NCBI RefSeq assembly: GCF_023806635.1
Contig: NZ_JAMTDQ010000006.1
Location: 113,361 to 177,360, forward strand
DNA length: 64,000 nt
Direction: 5' to 3'
Origin: Accumulibacter sp.
Lineage (GTDB): Bacteria > Pseudomonadota > Gammaproteobacteria > Burkholderiales > Rhodocyclaceae
A model generated the notes under the pieces. It was not told where the DNA came from and did no database searches. It saw only the letters and a list, made by a program, of their open reading frames with translations. Both the position numbers and the translations under genes were made by a program. Shown piece by piece: positions 57,993 to 64,000 of this stretch (the stretch's first letter is position 1; every line of letters starts with the position of its first letter).

Positions 57993-58448
57993 TCAGGGCG
58001 TCCGCCCGGCCAGACGCTCCGGCAACATGAGGATCGCCTCGCGGTTGCTCCACGAAAAGCAGCGCGTCGCCGCCTCGCGCCAAGGCAGCCAGCAGTACGC
58101 CCGGTGTTCGCCGGGCGCCAGGCGCACGGCGTCGGTTGCCACCCTCTGCAGCGAGAATACGTGCTCGGTGTTGTAGCGCACCCCGGGTGCGTAGCGGTGC
58201 CGCCACTCGGCGAAGATCTCGTAGCGGTTGCTCAACTGCCAGTCGCGCAGGTCGGCTGCCACCGCGTCGATCCCCGTTTCCTCGTTGACTTCCCGCACGG
58301 CGGTCGCCAGAAGTTCCTCGTCGGCCTCCTGACTGCCGGTGACCGACTGCCAGTAACCCGCGTGCGCGGCGCGCTCGAGCAGCAATACCTGCAGGTCGTC
58401 GGTATGGATGACGACCAGCACCGATACCGGCCGCTTGAAGCGACTCAT
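57993..58448 (-). CDS. nudB: Dihydroneopterin triphosphate diphosphatase (NudB)
   Basis: NudB removes pyrophosphate from dihydroneopterin triphosphate in folate synthesis. The 151-residue Nudix protein has the box GSQEADEELLATAVREVNEETGI and begins SRFKRPVSVLVVIHTDDLQVLLLERA, the NudB-type N-terminus; WSNREAI near the C-terminus also fits. It overlaps the barstar gene by 4 nt. Confidence 0.92.
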   Translation of the reverse strand: MSRFKRPVSVLVVIHTDDLQVLLLERAAHAGYWQSVTGSQEADEELLATAVREVNEETGIDAVAADLRDWQLSNRYEIFAEWRHRYAPGVRYNTEHVFSLQRVATDAVRLAPGEHRAYCWLPWREAATRCFSWSNREAILMLPERLAGRTP

Positions 58449-58888
58449 CCCGTCTCGGCAAAGGCAGCCAGCCCGGTTGCCTGCGCGTCGAAGAAGATCC
58501 ACATCGGATATCCCAGCGCCCGCCACTCGGCGACGGCCGCAGTAAGAACCTCCTCGAGCTCAGCAAAGCCCTCGGGCTCCCGCACGAGGAATGGCCCGGC
58601 ATGGTCGATGGCGAGCACGTAACCGGCCGCCTCCACCCAGGAAAGGTCGGTCAGACAATCCTTGAGTGCGTCGAGGTTGTGCCCGTACCAGTCCGGAAAG
58701 TCGAGACCGATGCCAAGCCTGGCGAGTACCTCGTCGAGGCGAGAACAGTCGGCAAGGCTCACTTCGAAGCAGGCAAAGCCGGCTTCTGCCGCAGCGCGCC
58801 TGACCGCCTCACGGCAATGCGCAGGCAGATGAAAGACGCCGCCGGCGCTGGCGTCTTGAAGGGCGGCGAGCAACTCGTCGTGGCTCAT
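58445..58888 (-). CDS. Barstar-family ribonuclease inhibitor
   Basis: The 147-residue cytoplasmic protein resembles barstar: FPDWYGHNLDALKDCLTDLSW is the helix and loop that plugs the RNase active site. An N-terminal extension of about 40 residues precedes the barstar fold. It overlaps the secreted RNase gene by 4 nt, so inhibitor and toxin are made together. Confidence 0.9.
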   Translation of the reverse strand: MSHDELLAALQDASAGGVFHLPAHCREAVRRAAAEAGFACFEVSLADCSRLDEVLARLGIGLDFPDWYGHNLDALKDCLTDLSWVEAAGYVLAIDHAGPFLVREPEGFAELEEVLTAAVAEWRALGYPMWIFFDAQATGLAAFAETG

Positions 58889-59286
58889 GGCTGTTCGCGT
58901 ATCCTGCGGAAGCTTAGATAGTGGTCGGCAGTATAGTAGTACTCGCCGGAACGGGCGACGTCACCACCGCGGCCGCTGCCGGCAATGATGCGCCGGGCCC
59001 CGCGATCTCGCCGGCCCGGCGTCGGCACCGTGTACTCACGATAGTAGCCGCGCGGCTGCAGCGGCAGACGCTTCTCGAAGTTGCCAAAAACGCTGCCATC
59101 CTTGTGCGGGTAGGGAAAGGGCCCGCCCCGGCGGATCAGCAGCAGGGTGTGTCTGGCCTCGGGCGGCAGTTCGCCGAGCGCGATGCTGCCGATTTCGCGA
59201 CTGTCGCGCGCCGCCACCGTGCCGGTGAGACAGCAGCCGGCGATCGCCAGTACGAGGAGCCGGACGACGGCCAGGATTCTTGACAT
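58885..59286 (-). CDS. Secreted guanyl-specific ribonuclease (RNase Sa/barnase type)
   Basis: The 133-residue protein has a signal peptide (LLVLAIAGCCLTGTVAARD) and a microbial RNase N1/T1-family domain: YYREYTVPTPGRRDRGARRIIAGSG (catalytic Glu and Arg) and GEYYYTADHYLSFRRI (catalytic His). It is probably exported and cleaves RNA outside the cytoplasm; the barstar gene next to it protects the producer. Confidence 0.88.
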   Translation of the reverse strand: MSRILAVVRLLVLAIAGCCLTGTVAARDSREIGSIALGELPPEARHTLLLIRRGGPFPYPHKDGSVFGNFEKRLPLQPRGYYREYTVPTPGRRDRGARRIIAGSGRGGDVARSGEYYYTADHYLSFRRIREQP

Positions 59287-59295
59287 CGTCGCGAC

Positions 59296-61098
59296 CTAGC
59301 CCTTGCCGATCTCGACCTGCGTGTCGACCCTCTGGCGCAGGCGAATGTGCAGTTCCCGCAACTGTTTCTCGTCGACCCCGCTCGGCGCATCGGTAAGCAG
59401 GCACTGTGCCCTTTGCGTCTTCGGGAAGGCTATGACGTCGCGGATCGACTCGGCGCCGGTCATCATCGTGACGATGCGGTCGAGTCCGAATGCCAGGCCG
59501 CCGTGCGGTGGCGCGCCGTACTGCAGCGCCGCGAGCAGGAAGCCGAACTTGGACTGCGCCTCGTCGTCGGCGATGCCCAGCGCCTTGAACACCTGTTCCT
59601 GGACCTCGGCGCGATGGATCCTGACCGAGCCACCGCCGAGTTCCGAGCCGTTGAGCGCCAGATCATAGGCCTTGGCGAGGCAACGCCCCGGGTCGCTCGC
59701 GAGCAGTCCGAGGTGCTCATCCTTCGGGCTGGTGAACGGATGATGGCAGGCATTCCAGCGGCGCGCCTCATCATCGTACTCGAACATCGGAAAGTCGACG
59801 ATCCACACCGGCTCCCATGCGTTCCCGTTCACGAAGCCCTTCTCGTGACCGATGCGAACGCGCAGCGCGCCGAGCGCATCGTCGACCACCTTGCGCCGGT
59901 CGGCCCCGAAGAAGATCAGATCACCGGAGGTGGCACCGGTACGCTCGATGATGGCCCGCAGAGCGGCGGCATGCAGGTTCTTGACGATCGGCGACTGCAA
60001 GCCGCTTTCGTTCAGCTCGCTGACATCATTGACCTTGATGTAGGCGAGACCACGGGCGCCGTAGATGCCGACGAACTGGGTATAGGCGTCGATCTCACCA
60101 CGCGTCAGACTGGCGCCGCCGGGAACCCGCAGCGCCGCGATGCGGCCGCCCTCACTGTTGGCAACATTGGCGAAGACCTTGAACGGTACATCCCTGAGCA
60201 CATCCGAAACTTCGACCAGTTCGAGGGTCACCCGCAGGTCCGGCTTGTCGGAGCCGTAACGCTGCATCGCTTCGTGGTGACTGAGGCGAGGGAAGGGCCG
60301 AGGCAACTCCACTGTCATCACCTCGGAGAAAACCGTGCGAATCAGCTCCTCCATCAGCTCGATGATCTCGCCCTCGTCCATGAACGAGGTCTCGATATCG
60401 ACCTGGGTGAACTCCGGCTGCCGGTCGGCGCGCAGGTCCTCATCCCGAAAACACTTGGTGATCTGGTAATAGCGGTCGAAGCCGGCGACCATCAGCAACT
60501 GTTTGAAGAGCTGTGGCGATTGCGGCAGGGCGAAGAACTGGCCGGGATGGACGCGCGACGGAACCAGGTAGTCACGGGCGCCTTCAGGCGTGCTCCTGGT
60601 CAGCATCGGCGTCTCGATGTCGATGAAGCCGGCATCGTCGAGAAAGCGCCGGAAGGCACGCGCCGTGCGGTAACGCAACTGCATGTTCTTCTGCATCTGC
60701 GGCCGCCGCAGATCGATCACCCGGTGCAGAAGGCGAGTGTTCTCCGACAGGTTCTCTTCGTCAAGCTGGAACGGTGGCGTCAGCGACGGGTTGAGAACCT
60801 CCATCTCGTGGCAGAGGATCTCGATCTCGCCACTCGCGATGTTGACATTCACCGTGCCCGGCGGCCGGGCGCGAACGCGGCCCCTGACGCGCAGGCAGAA
60901 TTCGTTGCGCACGGATTCGGCGGTGTGGAACATCTCGGCGCGGTCGGGGTCGCAGACGACCTGGGCGATGCCTGCTCGGTCGCGCAGGTCAACGAAGATC
61001 ACGCCGCCATGGTCGCGACGCCGGTGTGCCCAGCCGCAAAGGGTGACTTCCTGGTCGATGAGCCGTGCATCGACTTGCCCGCAGTAATGAGTTCGCAT
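59296..61098 (-). CDS. aspS: Aspartyl-tRNA synthetase (AspS)
   Basis: A class II synthetase of 600 residues. It has the N-terminal anticodon-binding OB fold ([23 protein letters not shown]), motif 2 ([23 protein letters not shown]), the bacterial GAD insertion domain, and motif 3 ([13 protein letters not shown]). Most betaproteobacterial enzymes of this type charge both tRNA-Asp and tRNA-Asn; whether this one does cannot be told here. The RNase-barstar-nudB cassette follows it by 9 nt on the same strand. Confidence 0.97.
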   Translation of the reverse strand: MRTHYCGQVDARLIDQEVTLCGWAHRRRDHGGVIFVDLRDRAGIAQVVCDPDRAEMFHTAESVRNEFCLRVRGRVRARPPGTVNVNIASGEIEILCHEMEVLNPSLTPPFQLDEENLSENTRLLHRVIDLRRPQMQKNMQLRYRTARAFRRFLDDAGFIDIETPMLTRSTPEGARDYLVPSRVHPGQFFALPQSPQLFKQLLMVAGFDRYYQITKCFRDEDLRADRQPEFTQVDIETSFMDEGEIIELMEELIRTVFSEVMTVELPRPFPRLSHHEAMQRYGSDKPDLRVTLELVEVSDVLRDVPFKVFANVANSEGGRIAALRVPGGASLTRGEIDAYTQFVGIYGARGLAYIKVNDVSELNESGLQSPIVKNLHAAALRAIIERTGATSGDLIFFGADRRKVVDDALGALRVRIGHEKGFVNGNAWEPVWIVDFPMFEYDDEARRWNACHHPFTSPKDEHLGLLASDPGRCLAKAYDLALNGSELGGGSVRIHRAEVQEQVFKALGIADDEAQSKFGFLLAALQYGAPPHGGLAFGLDRIVTMMTGAESIRDVIAFPKTQRAQCLLTDAPSGVDEKQLRELHIRLRQRVDTQVEIGKG

Positions 61099-61111
61099 GC
61101 TCTGATCCGTT

Positions 61112-61768
61112 TCAGCTGTTCCGGTTGATCGTCAGGCCGCTGGCAATGCCGGCGACGTCTGGCCGTGGTTGCGGGGCCACGACGCCCATCGAGATGACAT
61201 ACTTGAGCGCCGTGTCAACGCTCATATCGAGTTCGACGACGTCGCTTCGAGGCAACATGAGGAAGAAACCCGACGTGGGATTTGGCGTTGTCGGTACGTA
61301 CACGCTCACGTACTCGCCAGCCAGATGCCGCTCCATCTCGCCGCCCGGGCGGCCAGTGAGAAAGGCGATGGTCCATGCGCCGCGGCGCGGGTACTCGATC
61401 AGCAGCGCCTTGCGGAAGGCGTTGCCCGATGAGGAAAAGAGGGTGTCGGAAACCTGCTTGACGCTGTTGTAGATCGAATTGACGACCGGGATGCGCGCCA
61501 GCAACCTTTCCCACCAGACCACCAGACGCTGGCCGATGAAATTGGCGGCGATGATACCGGTCAGCAGGATGATCAGCAAGGTCAGGATCGCCCCGCTCCC
61601 GGGAATGTCGAAGCCGAGAACGCTTCGTGGATGGACCGCTGCCGGCAGCAGGTGGAGCGACTGGTCCATGGTGCCGATGATCATCGTCAGCACCCACGCG
61701 GTGATCGCCAGCGGCACCCAGATCAACAGGCCGGTGATGAAATAGCGCTTGATCAGTTGCCGGCGCAC
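61112..61768 (-). CDS. DUF502 family membrane protein
   Basis: The 218-residue protein starts at GTG 61768 ([27 protein letters not shown]) and has two membrane helices, then the DUF502 core ([70 protein letters not shown]). Function is not known. It overlaps the fmdB gene by 16 nt and precedes aspS, an arrangement common in betaproteobacteria. Confidence 0.92.
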   Translation of the reverse strand: MRRQLIKRYFITGLLIWVPLAITAWVLTMIIGTMDQSLHLLPAAVHPRSVLGFDIPGSGAILTLLIILLTGIIAANFIGQRLVVWWERLLARIPVVNSIYNSVKQVSDTLFSSSGNAFRKALLIEYPRRGAWTIAFLTGRPGGEMERHLAGEYVSVYVPTTPNPTSGFFLMLPRSDVVELDMSVDTALKYVISMGVVAPQPRPDVAGIASGLTINRNS

Positions 61769-62082
61769 GCGTTGGCTCCGTCGGTGCTGGTGGCGGTCGC
61801 CGCTGGCGCGGCAGCCTTGTCAGCAGCGGGCGCCCCGTCGCCGGCAACCGCTGTCCCTTCGCTGGCGGCGGGTGTCTCCTTGCTCGACGGCTGCTTCTGT
61901 CCGCCCTTGAAGTCGGTGACATACCAGCCGCTGCCCTTCAATTGAAAACCGGCCGCTGTCAGCTGCTTGACATAGGTCGTCTGGCCACACGCCGGACAGA
62001 TCTCGAGGGCCGGGTCGCTGAGTTTTTGCAGGTGGTCGTTCGCAAAGCCACAGGAAGCACAGCGATAGGCATAGATGGGCAT
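61753..62082 (-). CDS. FmdB-family zinc-ribbon protein
   Basis: The 109-residue protein begins MPIYAYRCASCGFANDHLQKLSDPALEICPACG, the FmdB zinc ribbon with two CxxC pairs, followed by FQLKGSGWYVTDFK and an Ala/Pro-rich tail. FmdB was named as a possible regulator, but its role is unproven. It heads fmdB-DUF502-aspS. Confidence 0.9.
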   Translation of the reverse strand: MPIYAYRCASCGFANDHLQKLSDPALEICPACGQTTYVKQLTAAGFQLKGSGWYVTDFKGGQKQPSSKETPAASEGTAVAGDGAPAADKAAAPAATATSTDGANACAGN

Positions 62083-62487
62083 GACTAACCTTCAGAAAGA
62101 ACAGGAAAAAGCGTGATTATACGCGATCGCCGGGAGGATCGGGCGGCGCCCCGGCAGGGCCTACCCTCCGCGGCTCTGAGAGCGGAACGAGCTGCTCCGG
62201 TGATGGTCAGTGGCTGCACCGCGGACACGCTGTCGAGCTGCCGCTGTCGCCTTGGTGAGAGCGCTGCCGATCGGGTGCCGCTGACGGTCTTGCACCGTCG
62301 GCAGCTGATGTTATTCTCTGCTTGCGGCAATCACCTGCCATCTCAGGGCAGGAAGGGTCGGAGGAGCCCAACGACGCCGCTCGCAGGCCGGCGCCACGGT
62401 TGGCGCGCCGCAAGCCGCCAAACAGTCGGCCGCAGCAACGCGAAGCGCCGCACTTTCCGGGATCCCAGCCACAGGAGGGTAAGAAGA
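62083..62487. other. Divergent intergenic region between fmdB and the DUF2189 gene
   Basis: This 405-nt gap has no credible gene. On minus, a perfect TATAAT (62116-62121) is the probable -10 for fmdB-DUF502-aspS; no good -35 is seen. On plus, TTGCAC (62290-62295), 16 nt, TATTCT (62312-62317) is a possible promoter for the DUF2189 gene with a leader of about 165 nt. Small hairpins such as GACGGT-N5-ACCGTC occur near 62283-62299. No riboswitch was recognised. Confidence 0.55.
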
Positions 62488-63294
62488 ATGAGCGACAGTG
62501 ACAGCGTCCAGGCCGGGCATCCGGCCAGCCACTTCCCGGTCATCCGCAGCATCGACGCCGCGGCGATCCCGCGCTGGCTCGGCGCCGGTTGGCGTGACTG
62601 CCGCAGGTCGGGCGTCGCCAGCGCTTTCTACGGAATCTGTTTCGCCGCCGCCGGGTGGTTGATGTACTTCGTGTTTGCCGAAGCCTACGCGCTCTTTGCC
62701 GGGCTGACGACCGGCTTCCTTTTGGTCGGTCCCTTCCTCGCGATCGGACTGTACGACCTCAGTCGGCGCATCGAGCGAGGTGAGCCGCCCCGCCTGGTAC
62801 CGACACTGGCTGCCTGGCGCCCCAATCTCCCCAACGTCGGCCTGTTCGCAGCCCTGCTGACGATCGTCCTGCTGATCTGGGCACGCGCGTCGATGGTCGT
62901 TTTCGCGCTTTTCTTCACCGGCGGTCTGCCAACCTTTGCCGAAGTCGTGCGCAGCGTCCTGACCTTCGAGCAACCCGAGTTCTCACTCGTCTATTTCGCC
63001 GTCGGCGGCTTCTTCGCTGCCTTCGTTTTTGCCATTGGTGCGGTTTCGCTGCCGTTGATGTTCGATCGCAAGACCGATGCGGTGACCGCGGCCATCGCCA
63101 GCCTCGTCGCCTGTGGCCGCAACCCGGGACCGATGCTGCTGTGGGCAGGCAGCATCGTCCTCCTGGTCGGTATCGGTTTTGCGACGCTGTTCACCGGCCT
63201 GGTCGTCGCCACGCCGCTGGTTGGCCATGCCACCTGGCATGCCTACCGCGAGTTGGTGGCCGAACATGAGGATGCGGCCCCGGCAACGCCATGA
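62488..63294 (+). CDS. DUF2189 family membrane protein
   Basis: The 268-residue protein has a short soluble N-terminus (HFPVIRSIDAAAIPRWLGAGWRDCRRS) and about six membrane helices, with FLLVGPFLAIGLYDLSRRIERGEPP and VSLPLMFDRKTDAVTA, both typical of DUF2189. The family is sometimes described as a putative cytochrome c oxidase-related membrane protein; function is unknown. AGGAGGG precedes the ATG. Confidence 0.9.
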   Translation: MSDSDSVQAGHPASHFPVIRSIDAAAIPRWLGAGWRDCRRSGVASAFYGICFAAAGWLMYFVFAEAYALFAGLTTGFLLVGPFLAIGLYDLSRRIERGEPPRLVPTLAAWRPNLPNVGLFAALLTIVLLIWARASMVVFALFFTGGLPTFAEVVRSVLTFEQPEFSLVYFAVGGFFAAFVFAIGAVSLPLMFDRKTDAVTAAIASLVACGRNPGPMLLWAGSIVLLVGIGFATLFTGLVVATPLVGHATWHAYRELVAEHEDAAPATP

Positions 63295-63415
63295 GGCGGT
63301 CGTCAGGTCATTTCGGCAAGCACATCGAGCCCGTCGTGCCGCACGGCTGGTTGCGGGCAGGCGCTGGCAGTTGGCAGTGGCCCCGGATGGCAGGGGGATC
63401 GCGCAGGGCAGGCTT

Positions 63416-63643
63416 TCAGTGCAGGTGGCAGGCGCCCGGCCCATCCGGGTGTCCGCAACTGCCGCAGGATGCCGGAAGATCGTTGCGTCTGGTCTGAGCG
63501 GCGCTGGCTGCATTGAATGCCGACAGCTTCTTGCGCAGGTCGGTACTGTCGCATTGCGGGCAGTGCGGCGCCGGCGTCGACTGGCGTACGAGCTTCTCGA
63601 ACTCCTGCCCGCAGGCAGCGCACTCGTATTCGAAGATGGGCAT
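63416..63643 (-). CDS. Second FmdB-family zinc-ribbon protein
   Basis: The 75-residue protein begins MPIFEYECAACGQEFEKLVRQSTPAPHCPQCDS, the FmdB zinc ribbon, and adds a C-terminal SCGSCGHPDGPGACH with further cysteines. It is distinct from the copy at 61753-62082. It is convergent with the DUF2189 gene. The longer upstream frame is not protein-like. Confidence 0.87.
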   Translation of the reverse strand: MPIFEYECAACGQEFEKLVRQSTPAPHCPQCDSTDLRKKLSAFNAASAAQTRRNDLPASCGSCGHPDGPGACHLH

Positions 63644-64000
63644 GGTGTCGATCCTCCCGAAGGTGCCGAAGACCCTGGCGGTCCACGAGATGCGGGCAGC
63701 CAAGGCAGGCAGCACATGCTACCAGCTTTCGCCCTGCGTGCGGATGGGGCGCGGGCGGCGGGCGGCGGCGGTCGAACGATTCCTCGCAGTGCGTGCCGGA
63801 GGGCGGACGGCTGGTCGGCACCCGCCACCAAGCGGTCCAGGTAGTGAAATTCAACGTCGAGTTCGCTGCTCAGGGTCTCGCCGCCGCTGCTCGTCGGCGC
63901 CGCCCCGGCAACGCGGATTCGCATTGAATCGATGGCTCTGCGGCTTGCTGTTACGTCCCGCCCTATTCAAGCCTCTCCGTCCCGAGCTATTCCGGGGTGA
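63644..64000. other. Right-hand end of the window, no gene recognised
   Basis: The last 357 nt show no supported gene. A minus-strand frame opening near 63924 (LSSELDVEFHYLDRLVAGADQPSALRHALRG) has protein-like composition for about 30 codons but no known family and runs into the fmdB gene in another frame. No terminator or tRNA is seen. Confidence 0.4.

Noticed and set aside
59347-61128. 593-codon plus-strand open frame opposite aspS
   Set aside because: Antisense of a universally conserved gene, with no recognisable domains.
1-64000. CRISPR array, prophage or secondary-metabolite cluster
   Set aside because: No spaced identical repeats, phage structural genes or large synthases are visible; the only RiPP-like locus is the bufferin cluster.

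Overview
The window is about 65% GC and densely coded. Gene content points to a betaproteobacterium of the Rhodocyclales, most likely a relative of Candidatus Accumulibacter or Dechloromonas. The supporting evidence is a dcw cluster in the order mraZ to murC, mpl, a fused isobutyryl-CoA mutase, several hemerythrins, diheme cytochrome c4, DUF3025, and nirBD linked to assimilatory nitrate reductase. The assignment rests on family recognition; no search was run.

Layout. 1-12035 (minus): the division and cell-wall cluster mraZ-rsmH-ftsL-ftsI-murE-murF-mraY-murD-ftsW-murG-murC, nearly all overlapping by 1-8 nt, led by a sigma-70 promoter with three MraZ boxes; murC runs off the left edge. 12304-14980 (minus): RNase P RNA, a DUF3025 gene, a lipoprotein and pyrC. 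15096-23878: nitrate assimilation, with a PP2C-kinase fusion, nitrate transporter, nirD and nirB on minus, and a divergent molybdenum nitrate reductase on plus. Two back-to-back sigma-54 promoters lie between nirB and the reductase. 23963-34140: an OmpA-like lipoprotein, MFS transporter, chemoreceptor-hemerythrin, isobutyryl-CoA mutase, AraC regulator and an acyltransferase-PilZ fusion.

34441-37070 is a small, scarred accessory region beside a tRNA-Met gene: an IS66 tnpA remnant, a helicase gene broken by a nonsense codon and truncated, an intact MntA/HepT toxin-antitoxin pair, and a C-terminal gene remnant. 37070-48063 returns to housekeeping genes: hemerythrin, ene-reductase, DUF3616, sugar kinase, prmA, accBC, aroQ and mpl.

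48105-54555 is a heme-copper oxidase cluster (subunits III, II, I, two SCO proteins, heme O synthase) with a divergent cytochrome c4. Subunit I has the YSHPxVY form of helix VI and lacks the K-channel lysine, so it could be an unusual oxidase or a sNOR-type NO reductase. 54639-57910: rpoH under a near-perfect CIRCE element, then a bufferin (copper-binding RiPP) cluster bufA2-bufB-bufC behind an ECF-type promoter. 57993-63643: a nudB-barstar-barnase cassette next to aspS, two FmdB zinc ribbons, DUF502 and DUF2189.

The most interesting items are the heme-copper enzyme, the bufferin cluster with its promoter, the divergent sigma-54 control region, CIRCE on rpoH, and the eroded toxin-antitoxin/helicase island.
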